Program-made: the position numbers and the translations under genes
Notes under the pieces: model-generated
Seen by the model: only the letters and a program-made list of their open reading frames with translations
The model's database searches: none
What the model was told of the DNA's origin: nothing
Source: Nemertoderma westbladi
Taxonomy: Eukaryota; Xenacoelomorpha; Nemertodermatida; Nemertodermatidae
Assembly: GCA_032718475.1 (NCBI GenBank)
Contig: JAUCBJ010001179.1
Location: forward strand, 1 to 64,000
DNA length: 64,000 bases
Reading direction: 5' to 3'
Shown: positions 36,133 through 49,556 of the stretch, in pieces
How the letters are laid out: every line of letters begins with the position of its first letter
Numbering within the stretch: position 1 is the stretch's first letter

Positions 36133-39100
36133 TTAAAAAGCAAACATAACTATTCCCAGTCCGTTTCTGTAACATTTAGAGAAAAGTTCACTTGTGATAC
36201 TTCTTTTAGTGTTAAATTAACAGCAGATTCCAAATACAGTAACCGTTTTTACATATGATTTGTAGTTCTCGCGATATTTGGGTTCAAACACAACGTTTTT
36301 TGATATTTTACGAAATTTAAAGTATTTTTTATTGAAAATGCAGACATAACTATTCCCAGTCCGTTTCTGTAACATTTAGAGAAAAGGTAACTTGTGATAC
36401 TTCTTTTAGTGTTAAATTAACAGCAGATTCCAAATTCAGTAACCGTTTTTACATATGATTTGTAGTTCTCGCGATATTTCGGTTCAAACACAACGTTTTT
36501 TGATATTTTACGAGATTTAAAGTATTTTTTATTGAAAAAGCAGACATAACTATTCCAAGTCCGTTTCTGTAACATTTAGAGAAAAGTTAACTTGTGATAC
36601 TTCTTTTAGTGTTAAATTAACAGCAGATTCCAAATTCAGTAACCGTTTTTACATATTATTTGTAGTTCTCGCGATATTTGGATTCAAACACAACGTTTTT
36701 TGATATTTTACGAGATTTAAAGTATTTTTTATTGAAAAAGCAGACATAACTATTCCCAGTCCGTTTCTGTAACATTTAGAGAAAAGTTAACTTGTGATAC
36801 TTCTTTTAGTGTTCAATTAACAGCAGATTCCAAATTCAGTAACCGTTTTTACATATTATTATTTGTAGTTCTCGCGATATTTGCATTCAAACACAACGTT
36901 TTTTGATATTTTACGAGATTTAAAGTATTTTTTATTGAAAAAGCAGACATAACTATTCCCAGTCCGTTTCTGTAACATTTAGAGAAAAGGTAACTTGTGA
37001 TACTTCTTTTAGTGTTAAATTAACAGCAGATTCCAAATACAGTAACCGTTTTTACATATTATTTGTAGTTCTCGCGATATTTGGGTTCAAACACAACGTT
37101 TTTTGATATTTTACGAGATTTAAAGTATTTTTTATTGAAAAAACAGACATAACTATTCCCAGTCCGTTTCTGTAACATTTAGAGAAAAGTTAACTTGTGA
37201 TACTTCTTTTAGTGTTAAATTAACAGCAGATTCCAAATTCAGTAACCGTTTTTACATATTATTTGTAGTTCTCGCGATATTTGGATTCAAACACAACGTT
37301 TTTTGATATTTTACGAGATTTAAAGTATTTTTTATTGAAAAAGCAGACATAACTATTCCCAGTCCGTTTCTGTAACATTTAGAGAAAAGGTAACTTGTGA
37401 TACTTCTTTTAGTGTTAAATTAACAGCAGATTCCAAATTCAGTAACCGTTTTTACATATTATTTGTAGTTCTCGCGATATTTGGATTCAAACACAACGTT
37501 TTTTGATATTTTACGAGATTTAAAGTATTTTTTATTGAAAAAGCAGACATAACTATTCCCAGTCCGTTTCTGTAACATTTAGAGAAAAGGTAACTTGTGA
37601 TACTTCTTTTAGTGTTAAATTAACAGCAGATTCCAAATACAGTAACCGTTTTTACATATTATTTGTAGTTCTCGCGATATTTCGGTTCAAACACAACGTT
37701 TTTTGATATTTTACGAGATTTAAAGTATTTTTTATTGAAAAAGCAGACATAACTATTCCCAGTCCGTTTCTGTAACATTTAGAGAAAAGGTAACTTGTGA
37801 TACTTCTTTTAGTGTTAAATTAACAGCAGATTCCAAATACAGTAACCGTTTTTACATATGATTTGTAGTTCTCGCGATATTTCGGTTCAAACACAACGTT
37901 TTTTGATATTTTACGAGATTTAAAATATTTTTTATTGAAAAAGCAGACATAACTATTCCCTGTCCGTTTCTGTAACATTTAGAGAAAAGGTAACTTGTGA
38001 TACTTCTTTTAGTGTTAAATTAACAGCAGATTCCAAATTCAGTAACCGTTTTTACATATGATTTGTAGTTCTCGCGATATTTGGGTTGAAACACAACGTT
38101 TTTTGATATTTTACGAGATTTAAAGTATTTTTTATTGAAAAAACAGACATAACTGTTCCGAGTCCGTTTCTGTAACATTTAGAGAAAAGGTAACTTGTGA
38201 TACTTCTTTTAGTGTTAAATTAACAGCAGATTCCAAATACAGTAACCGTTTTTACATATGATTTGTAGTTCTCGCGATATTTGGGTTCAAACACAACGTT
38301 TTTTGATATTTTACGAGATTTAAAGTATTTTTTATTGAAAAAACAGACATAACTGTTCCGAGTCCGTTTCTGTAACATTTAGAGAAAAGGTAACTTGTGA
38401 TACTTCTTTTAGTGTTAAATTAACAGCAGATTCCAAATTCAGTAACCGTTTTTACATATGATTTGTAGTTCTCGCGATATTTGGGTTCAAACACAACGTT
38501 TTTTGATATTTTACGAGATTTAAAGTATTTTTTATTGAAAAAGCAGACATAACTATTCCCAGTCCGTTTCTGTAACATTTAGAGAAAAGGTAACTTGTGA
38601 TACTTCTTTTAGTGTTAAATTAACAGCAGATTCCAAATACAGTAACCGTTTTTACATATGATTTGTTGTTCTCGCGATATTTCGGTTCAAACACAACGTT
38701 TTTTGATATTTTACGAGATTTAAAATATTTTTTATTGAAAAAGCAGACATAACTATTCCCTGTCCGTTTCTGTAACATTTAGAGAAAAGGTAACTTGTGA
38801 TACTTCTTTTAGTGTTAAATTAACAGCAGATTCCAAATTCAGTAACCGTTTTTACATATGATTTGTAGTTCTCGCGATATTTGGGTTGAAACACAACGTT
38901 TTTTGATATTTTACGAGATTTAAAGTATTTTTTATTGAAAAAACAGACATAACTGTTCCGAGTCCGTTTCTGTAACATTTAGAGAAAAGGTAACTTGTGA
39001 TACTTCTTTTAGTGTTAAATTAACAGCAGATTCCAAATTCAGTAACCGTTTTTACATATGATTCGTAGTTCTCGCGATATTCGGGTTCAAACACAACGTT

Positions 39101-39993
39101 TTTTGATATTTTACGAGATTTAAAATATTTTTTATTGAAAAAGCAGACATAACTATTCCAAGTCCGTTTCTGTAACATTTAGAGAAAAGTTTACTTGTGA
39201 TACTTCTTTTAGTGTTAAATTAACAGCAGATTCCAAATACAGTAACCGTTTTTACATATGATTTGTAGTTCTCGCGATATTTCGGTTCAAACACAACGTT
39301 TTTTGATATTTTACGAGATTTAAAGTATTTTTTATTGAAAAAACAGACATAACTGTTCCGAGTCCGTTTCTGTAACATTTAGAGAAAAGGTAACTTGTGA
39401 TACTTCTTTTAGTGTTAAATTAACAGCAGATTCCAAATACAGTAACCGTTTTTACATATTATTTGTAGTTCTCGCGATATTTCGGTTCAAACACAACGTT
39501 TTTTGATATTTTACGAGATTTAAAGTATTTTTTATTGAAAAAACAGACATAACTATTCCGAGTCCGTTTCTGTAACATTTAGAGAAAAGGTAACTTGTGA
39601 TACTTCTTTTAGTGTTAAATTAACAGCAGATTCCAAATACAGTAACCGTTTTTACATATTATTTGTAGTTCTCGCGATATTTCGGTTCAAACACAACGTT
39701 TTTTGATATTTTACGAGATTTAAAGTATTTTTTATTGAAAAAACAGACATAACTATTCCAAGTCCGTTTCTGTAACATTTAGAGAAAAGGTAACTTGTGA
39801 TACTTCTTTTAGTGTTAAATTAACAGCAGATTCCAAATACAGTAACCGTTTTTACATATTATTTGTAGTTCTCGCGATATTTCGGTTCAAACACAACGTT
39901 TTTTGATATTTTACGAGATTTAAAGTATTTTTTATTGAAAAAACAGACATAACTGTTCCGAGTCCGTTTCTGTAACATTTAGAGAAAAGGTAA
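36133..39993. repeat. 200-bp satellite, module 3 (about 19 units)
   Basis: TTTTTGATAT at 36297, then every 200 bp except for one 3-bp ATT gain near 36860 that shifts the later phase to 36900. From about 37695 to the right end, variant order equals module 2 from about 27652 with a shift of 10043. It ends after GAAAAGGTAA. Confidence 0.97.
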
Positions 39994-42575
39994 CTACTGT
40001 TCAATTTATTTTATAACGCTCTATAATCTTTTATTAAATAATTGAGCAATAAATAAGTACAGTAGTGTTACAAAATAAATTGAACTGTAGTATTTTACTA
40101 TATTGCTTCCATAGTTACTGCAATTCAATTTACTGTACTCTTCAACTCCTGATACCGCCTTTCTCAATGTTAAATAAATTAGTGTTATCGAATATTTATT
40201 ACGTAACTAGAGAGCCTCTTAACAATATAAACTAATATTGGATATGGAGTTCCGTTATGGAATTCGCCTTGCAGACACTAAATTTGCAATAACTTTTGAG
40301 TGTTTAAATGGATTTTGCTCAAATTACTTGCAAACCTTTTCTACTTCAGTGCCCTTTTAATACTTGCAACAAAATATAACAAATTCCACAAATGATTTTA
40401 TTTTACATTTTTCGCTGTGAAAAACTAAAATCAAAGCAATGATACTTTTTTTCCCTATAGGAAAAAAGTGCAACTTTTTCTCCCGATATTGGGGTAAATT
40501 CAAGTGAAAATGTAACAATTTAAGAATAAAAACTGTAAGGTTTTCGTATCCACGGAATCGACCTAAATTGAACTAAAATCAGCCAGATGTCCGTCCATTA
40601 ACTACATATATTTTTTAATAATCGGTATGAAATAATTACAAAAGGTAATAAAGCTAACAAAATAATAAATATACAAACTAGATAAATAAATACTGTATCA
40701 CAACACAATTCCGCCTCTTTCTTCAAGTCTTGCTGTTTATGGTAACCAGCTGACGGCGGCCAGACAATTCTTAGGTAACCATAATTAGCTCCGGACCAAC
40801 AACCTAACAGTTCCTCTTAGTCTCTTCAACAATCGGACCACTTTATCATGGCCCATCCCGTGTAGACTCTTCCCGTTAACCGCGAGTATCTGGTTCCCCC
40901 GTCTCAATCTACCGTCGTCCACTGCCGCCCCCTTCGCGTAGACTGTCTTTACGTAGATAGGGAGGTTACCATGGGGACTGCCGTAACCGCCCACAATAGA
41001 GAATCCCAGACCCTGGGAACCCCGCTGGAGAGTTACCGTGGTAACCAAATCACTGAAAATAAAAGTTAGTTAGATTATATTTGATTTAACGAAAACTAAA
41101 GAACCTAAAAGGTTATTAAGACCAAGATGTTGCGATCAGTGACGATCTGATAAAAAAAAAGAAATTCAACTGACCCAGAATTTAACTGTTCGTGTTGTTT
41201 CTCAATATTGTCCAACTCCATCGTATCTTGACTTGACTGACTAACTTCTGTTGTTTTTGATTCTGCGAAATGAAATAGAAACAAATAAAATAGTCATCTA
41301 GAAATTCACTCAACTTCTTAGGAAGCCAACCACTTACACGAAATTATAAAGAAAGTCAATTAAATGAATACTGGATATAAACAAATAACTATGTTTATGA
41401 CTTATTGCTGTTTGTATTGCGTGTGTGTGTGTATGCCGAGTGTTTGTGGCTGTGGCATAGCGCGGCCTTCCAGTAAGTAGGCCGAGTTAATATACAATTA
41501 ATTTACATTTTAGAATGATAATCAACTAATAAACAAACAGCTGGGAAGCAGCACTACAAACTCGGATCGATTACTTTTTCCGTGTAATATATTTATAGCT
41601 TTATCAAAACCGGCAGTATAGGCCTACAGTGCCGCGCAATTACTGTGAAATGTTAAACAGTTTAGGATTCATTGAGTCAGCAAACATAAATAAATATTTA
41701 ACATATAAACCTGAAGGTAGGCCTGTAGGTGATTCCTCTTTGTAGTATCCCTAGGCCACGGATTCCAGAGGGGAGGACCACATTAATTCAGTCATTCTAG
41801 AACACAGACCCTGGGAATTGTATAATAATAAAATAATATAATAATATACATTGACTTTATCTAGTTCAGTTAGTTAATCTCAATCACAAAATAATAATAT
41901 ACACACACACTCATAATGAATTACCTTTGTAACAATAATTGTCTGTCCCAACTCTTTAATATTATTAAATTGCAAATGGCCGGCCGGTAATTCTTGTAAG
42001 GAATCCTGGAGAATGGACGGCTTCTTTATAATAATGCAGATACTATTCGTGAATAAAAACCAAACTGAACTCTAAGTAATAAGTTAAACCAGACCACCGA
42101 ACGAATTATTACAACAAAGCGAAAGTGTTAAAAGTTTAAAGAAAGTTTAAAGTGATAGAATTTGTGCAGAGCTATATTAATATATTTTCGGTGTCTATAA
42201 CACAACAAAGGTAACAAGTGTCTGGCCATTGACCTACATTGGAACTCACAACCACCCAACCCACCCACACAATGAACGAAGCACAGTACATTGTATGTCA
42301 GCCCGCCAGGCTGGCGCCTCCTACAACACACGCAGCTCGGCCACCTTGTCAATATTGGTTGTAAAATTCTCTTGTAATAATATTTTCGAAGTCAATAAAT
42401 AATTACACTTGAATTGCACTGTAGAGGGGTGGGGACGTGTTAGCGATGTCGCCCGGTGAATCTGAGCGTTTTTGGTGATCATTTCCTTAAAACATATTTT
42501 TTAAGCTCTATCTCGTGGTGTGGGTTAGAACGCGCGAAAGCGAAAATCGATGGTCATTTTTGAAAAAAATCGGAA
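39994..42575. repeat. U segment, copy 4 (most complete)
   Basis: Starts CTACTGTTC at the common junction and runs through the dispersed repeat, the PDZ exon, 679 bp missing from copy 1 (41118-41796), and the right end into the 125-bp array. Use this copy as the reference for U. No further exon is visible in 41053-42575; a 74-codon minus-strand ORF at 42128-42352 has no family signature. Confidence 0.94.
40785..41052 (-). CDS. Terminal exon of PDZ scaffold gene, copy 4 (intact)
   Basis: Translation is identical to the copy at 13518-13785, with the same TTTTATTTTCAG acceptor just above 41052, the GLGF loop, the alpha-B His and the same stop. The 3' side on the minus strand runs about 790 bp through U before meeting the 200-bp satellite, so a transcript ending here could keep its own poly(A) context. 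Whether it is used depends on whether transcripts from the right read past the copy at 62645-62912 and 21 kb of satellite, which seems unlikely. It may be a dormant duplicate. Confidence 0.78.
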
Positions 42576-45500
42576 GTTATTTGACAAAATTATGGCTAAT
42601 TTTGGGAAGGGCTTTTGTGTTGGCAATTTATTATTTAATACAGTTGAATATTTGGCTGATGTTAAGTTCATGAACCCGGGCAATTAAATTTAAATGACAA
42701 GTTATTTGACAAAATTATGGCTAATTTTGGGAAGGGCTTTTGTGTTGGCAATTTATTATTTAATACAGTTGAATATTTGGCTGATGTTAAGTTCATGAAC
42801 CCGGGCAATTAAATTTAAATGACAAGTTATTTGACAAAATTATGGCTAATTTTGGGAAGGGCTTTTGTGTTGGCAATTTATTATTTAATACAGTTGAATA
42901 TTTGGCTGATGTTAAGTTCATGAACCCGGGCAATTAAATTTAAATGACAAGTTATTTGACAAAATTATGGCTAATTTTGGGAAGGGCTTTTGTGTTGGCA
43001 ATTTATTATTTAATACAGTTGAATATTTGGCTGATGTTAAGTTCATGAACCCGGGCAATTAAATTTAAATGACAAGTTATTTGACAAAATTATGGCTAAT
43101 TTTGGGAAGGGCTTTTGTGTTGGCAATTTATTATTTAATACAGTTGAATATTTGGCTGATGTTAAGTTCATGAACCCGGGCAATTAAATTTAAATGACAA
43201 GTTATTTGACAAAATTATGGCTAATTTTGGGAAGGGCTTTTGTGTTGGCAATTTATTATTTAATACAGTTGAATATTTGGCTGATGTTAAGTTCATGAAC
43301 CCGGGCAATTAAATTTAAATGACAAGTTATTTGACAAAATTATGGCTAATTTTGGGAAGGGCTTTTGTGTTGGCAATTTATTATTTAATACAGTTGAATA
43401 TTTGGCTGATGTTAAGTTCATGAACCCGGGCAATTAAATTTAAATGACAAGTTATTTGACAAAATTATGGCTAATTTTGGGAAGGGCTTTTGTGTTGGCA
43501 ATTTATTATTTAATACAGTTGAATATTTGGCTGATGTTAAGTTCATGAACCCGGGCAATTAAATTTAAATGACAAGTTATTTGACAAAATTATGGCTAAT
43601 TTTGGGAAGGGCTTTTGTGTTGGCAATTTATTATTTAATACAGTTGAATATTTGGCTGATGTTAAGTTCATGAACCCGGGCAATTAAATTTAAATGACAA
43701 GTTATTTGACAAAATTATGGCTAATTTTGGGAAGGGCTTTTGTGTTGGCAATTTATTATTTAATACAGTTGAATATTTGGCTGATGTTAAGTTCATGAAC
43801 CCGGGCAATTAAATTTAAATGACAAGTTATTTGACAAAATTATGGCTAATTTTGGGAAGGGCTTTTGTGTTGGCAATTTATTATTTAATACAGTTGAATA
43901 TTTGGCTGATGTTAAGTTCATGAACCCGGGCAATTAAATTTAAATGACAAGTTATTTGACAAAATTATGGCTAATTTTGGGAAGGGCTTTTGTGTTGGCA
44001 ATTTATTATTTAATACAGTTGAATATTTGGCTGATGTTAAGTTCATGAACCCGGGCAATTAAATTTAAATGACAAGTTATTTGACAAAATTATGGCTAAT
44101 TTTGGGAAGGGCTTTTGTGTTGGCAATTTATTATTTAATACAGTTGAATATTTGGCTGATGTTAAGTTCATGAACCCGGGCAATTAAATTTAAATGACAA
44201 GTTATTTGACAAAATTATGGCTAATTTTGGGAAGGGCTTTTGTGTTGGCAATTTATTATTTAATACAGTTGAATATTTGGCTGATGTTAAGTTCATGAAC
44301 CCGGGCAATTAAATTTAAATGACAAGTTATTTGACAAAATTATGGCTAATTTTGGGAAGGGCTTTTGTGTTGGCAATTTATTATTTAATACAGTTGAATA
44401 TTTGGCTGATGTTAAGTTCATGAACCCGGGCAATTAAATTTAAATGACAAGTTATTTGACAAAATTATGGCTAATTTTGGGAAGGGCTTTTGTGTTGGCA
44501 ATTTATTATTTAATACAGTTGAATATTTGGCTGATGTTAAGTTCATGAACCCGGGCAATTAAATTTAAATGACAAGTTATTTGACAAAATTATGGCTAAT
44601 TTTGGGAAGGGCTTTTGTGTTGGCAATTTATTATTTAATACAGTTGAATATTTGGCTGATGTTAAGTTCATGAACCCGGGCAATTAAATTTAAATGACAA
44701 GTTATTTGACAAAATTATGGCTAATTTTGGGAAGGGCTTTTGTGTTGGCAATTTATTATTTAATACAGTTGAATATTTGGCTGATGTTAAGTTCATGAAC
44801 CCGGGCAATTAAATTTAAATGACAAGTTATTTGACAAAATTATGGCTAATTTTGGGAAGGGCTTTTGTGTTGGCAATTTATTATTTAATACAGTTGAATA
44901 TTTGGCTGATGTTAAGTTCATGAACCCGGGCAATTAAATTTAAATGACAAGTTATTTGACAAAATTATGGCTAATTTTGGGAAGGGCTTTTGTGTTGGCA
45001 ATTTATTATTTAATACAGTTGAATATTTGGCTGATGTTAAGTTCATGAACCCGGGCAATTAAATTTAAATGACAAGTTATTTGACAAAATTATGGCTAAT
45101 TTTGGGAAGGGCTTTTGTGTTGGCAATTTATTATTTAATACAGTTGAATATTTGGCTGATGTTAAGTTCATGAACCCGGGCAATTAAATTTAAATGACAA
45201 GTTATTTGACAAAATTATGGCTAATTTTGGGAAGGGCTTTTGTGTTGGCAATTTATTATTTAATACAGTTGAATATTTGGCTGATGTTAAGTTCATGAAC
45301 CCGGGCAATTAAATTTAAATGACAAGTTATTTGACAAAATTATGGCTAATTTTGGGAAGGGCTTTTGTGTTGGCAATTTATTATTTAATACAGTTGAATA
45401 TTTGGCTGATGTTAAGTTCATGAACCCGGGCAATTAAATTTAAATGACAAGTTATTTGACAAAATTATGGCTAATTTTGGGAAGGGCTTTTGTGTTGGCA

Positions 45501-48500
45501 ATTTATTATTTAATACAGTTGAATATTTGGCTGATGTTAAGTTCATGAACCCGGGCAATTAAATTTAAATGACAAGTTATTTGACAAAATTATGGCTAAT
45601 TTTGGGAAGGGCTTTTGTGTTGGCAATTTATTATTTAATACAGTTGAATATTTGGCTGATGTTAAGTTCATGAACCCGGGCAATTAAATTTAAATGACAA
45701 GTTATTTGACAAAATTATGGCTAATTTTGGGAAGGGCTTTTGTGTTGGCAATTTATTATTTAATACAGTTGAATATTTGGCTGATGTTAAGTTCATGAAC
45801 CCGGGCAATTAAATTTAAATGACAAGTTATTTGACAAAATTATGGCTAATTTTGGGAAGGGCTTTTGTGTTGGCAATTTATTATTTAATACAGTTGAATA
45901 TTTGGCTGATGTTAAGTTCATGAACCCGGGCAATTAAATTTAAATGACAAGTTATTTGACAAAATTATGGCTAATTTTGGGAAGGGCTTTTGTGTTGGCA
46001 ATTTATTATTTAATACAGTTGAATATTTGGCTGATGTTAAGTTCATGAACCCGGGCAATTAAATTTAAATGACAAGTTATTTGACAAAATTATGGCTAAT
46101 TTTGGGAAGGGCTTTTGTGTTGGCAATTTATTATTTAATACAGTTGAATATTTGGCTGATGTTAAGTTCATGAACCCGGGCAATTAAATTTAAATGACAA
46201 GTTATTTGACAAAATTATGGCTAATTTTGGGAAGGGCTTTTGTGTTGGCAATTTATTATTTAATACAGTTGAATATTTGGCTGATGTTAAGTTCATGAAC
46301 CCGGGCAATTAAATTTAAATGACAAGTTATTTGACAAAATTATGGCTAATTTTGGGAAGGGCTTTTGTGTTGGCAATTTATTATTTAATACAGTTGAATA
46401 TTTGGCTGATGTTAAGTTCATGAACCCGGGCAATTAAATTTAAATGACAAGTTATTTGACAAAATTATGGCTAATTTTGGGAAGGGCTTTTGTGTTGGCA
46501 ATTTATTATTTAATACAGTTGAATATTTGGCTGATGTTAAGTTCATGAACCCGGGCAATTAAATTTAAATGACAAGTTATTTGACAAAATTATGGCTAAT
46601 TTTGGGAAGGGCTTTTGTGTTGGCAATTTATTATTTAATACAGTTGAATATTTGGCTGATGTTAAGTTCATGAACCCGGGCAATTAAATTTAAATGACAA
46701 GTTATTTGACAAAATTATGGCTAATTTTGGGAAGGGCTTTTGTGTTGGCAATTTATTATTTAATACAGTTGAATATTTGGCTGATGTTAAGTTCATGAAC
46801 CCGGGCAATTAAATTTAAATGACAAGTTATTTGACAAAATTATGGCTAATTTTGGGAAGGGCTTTTGTGTTGGCAATTTATTATTTAATACAGTTGAATA
46901 TTTGGCTGATGTTAAGTTCATGAACCCGGGCAATTAAATTTAAATGACAAGTTATTTGACAAAATTATGGCTAATTTTGGGAAGGGCTTTTGTGTTGGCA
47001 ATTTATTATTTAATACAGTTGAATATTTGGCTGATGTTAAGTTCATGAACCCGGGCAATTAAATTTAAATGACAAGTTATTTGACAAAATTATGGCTAAT
47101 TTTGGGAAGGGCTTTTGTGTTGGCAATTTATTATTTAATACAGTTGAATATTTGGCTGATGTTAAGTTCATGAACCCGGGCAATTAAATTTAAATGACAA
47201 GTTATTTGACAAAATTATGGCTAATTTTGGGAAGGGCTTTTGTGTTGGCAATTTATTATTTAATACAGTTGAATATTTGGCTGATGTTAAGTTCATGAAC
47301 CCGGGCAATTAAATTTAAATGACAAGTTATTTGACAAAATTATGGCTAATTTTGGGAAGGGCTTTTGTGTTGGCAATTTATTATTTAATACAGTTGAATA
47401 TTTGGCTGATGTTAAGTTCATGAACCCGGGCAATTAAATTTAAATGACAAGTTATTTGACAAAATTATGGCTAATTTTGGGAAGGGCTTTTGTGTTGGCA
47501 ATTTATTATTTAATACAGTTGAATATTTGGCTGATGTTAAGTTCATGAACCCGGGCAATTAAATTTAAATGACAAGTTATTTGACAAAATTATGGCTAAT
47601 TTTGGGAAGGGCTTTTGTGTTGGCAATTTATTATTTAATACAGTTGAATATTTGGCTGATGTTAAGTTCATGAACCCGGGCAATTAAATTTAAATGACAA
47701 GTTATTTGACAAAATTATGGCTAATTTTGGGAAGGGCTTTTGTGTTGGCAATTTATTATTTAATACAGTTGAATATTTGGCTGATGTTAAGTTCATGAAC
47801 CCGGGCAATTAAATTTAAATGACAAGTTATTTGACAAAATTATGGCTAATTTTGGGAAGGGCTTTTGTGTTGGCAATTTATTATTTAATACAGTTGAATA
47901 TTTGGCTGATGTTAAGTTCATGAACCCGGGCAATTAAATTTAAATGACAAGTTATTTGACAAAATTATGGCTAATTTTGGGAAGGGCTTTTGTGTTGGCA
48001 ATTTATTATTTAATACAGTTGAATATTTGGCTGATGTTAAGTTCATGAACCCGGGCAATTAAATTTAAATGACAAGTTATTTGACAAAATTATGGCTAAT
48101 TTTGGGAAGGGCTTTTGTGTTGGCAATTTATTATTTAATACAGTTGAATATTTGGCTGATGTTAAGTTCATGAACCCGGGCAATTAAATTTAAATGACAA
48201 GTTATTTGACAAAATTATGGCTAATTTTGGGAAGGGCTTTTGTGTTGGCAATTTATTATTTAATACAGTTGAATATTTGGCTGATGTTAAGTTCATGAAC
48301 CCGGGCAATTAAATTTAAATGACAAGTTATTTGACAAAATTATGGCTAATTTTGGGAAGGGCTTTTGTGTTGGCAATTTATTATTTAATACAGTTGAATA
48401 TTTGGCTGATGTTAAGTTCATGAACCCGGGCAATTAAATTTAAATGACAAGTTATTTGACAAAATTATGGCTAATTTTGGGAAGGGCTTTTGTGTTGGCA

Positions 48501-49251
48501 ATTTATTATTTAATACAGTTGAATATTTGGCTGATGTTAAGTTCATGAACCCGGGCAATTAAATTTAAATGACAAGTTATTTGACAAAATTATGGCTAAT
48601 TTTGGGAAGGGCTTTTGTGTTGGCAATTTATTATTTAATACAGTTGAATATTTGGCTGATGTTAAGTTCATGAACCCGGGCAATTAAATTTAAATGACAA
48701 GTTATTTGACAAAATTATGGCTAATTTTGGGAAGGGCTTTTGTGTTGGCAATTTATTATTTAATACAGTTGAATATTTGGCTGATGTTAAGTTCATGAAC
48801 CCGGGCAATTAAATTTAAATGACAAGTTATTTGACAAAATTATGGCTAATTTTGGGAAGGGCTTTTGTGTTGGCAATTTATTATTTAATACAGTTGAATA
48901 TTTGGCTGATGTTAAGTTCATGAACCCGGGCAATTAAATTTAAATGACAAGTTATTTGACAAAATTATGGCTAATTTTGGGAAGGGCTTTTGTGTTGGCA
49001 ATTTATTATTTAATACAGTTGAATATTTGGCTGATGTTAAGTTCATGAACCCGGGCAATTAAATTTAAATGACAAGTTATTTGACAAAATTATGGCTAAT
49101 TTTGGGAAGGGCTTTTGTGTTGGCAATTTATTATTTAATACAGTTGAATATTTGGCTGATGTTAAGTTCATGAACCCGGGCAATTAAATTTAAATGACAA
49201 GTTATTTGACAAAATTATGGCTAATTTTGGGAAGGGCTTTTGTGTTGGCAA
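42576..49251. repeat. 125-bp satellite, module 4 (53.4 units)
   Basis: GTTATTTGACAAAATTATGG starts at 42576 and at 49201, exactly 53 x 125 bp apart. I see no substitution between units over 6.6 kb. All units are the TTTGAC/AATACAG version. The left and right boundaries are the same as in module 1. Confidence 0.98.
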
Positions 49252-49289
49252 TCCAATTTAAATGAAAGGTGTTCTTCGGATAATTTGAA

Positions 49290-49556
49290 TTAATAACGAG
49301 TGCACTGCATAACGGCGCAGTGCACTTAATAACGAGTGCACTGCATAACGGCGCAGTGCACTTAATAACGAGTGCCCTACATAACGGCGCAGTGCACTTA
49401 ATAACGAGTGCCCTACATAACGGCACAGTGCACTTAATAACGAGTGCCCTACATAACGACACAGTGCACTTTATAACGGCGCAGTGCACTTCATAAAGGT
49501 GTAGTGCACTTCATAAAGGTGTTAGTAATGCACTTCATAACGATGCAGTGCACTAA
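49290..49556. repeat. 36-bp GTGCAC satellite, module 4
   Basis: Five units mixing AACGAGTGCACTGCATAACG and AACGAGTGCCCTACATAACG forms, then the short units, ending GCAGTGCACTAAATGTTATA as in module 3. Confidence 0.94.
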
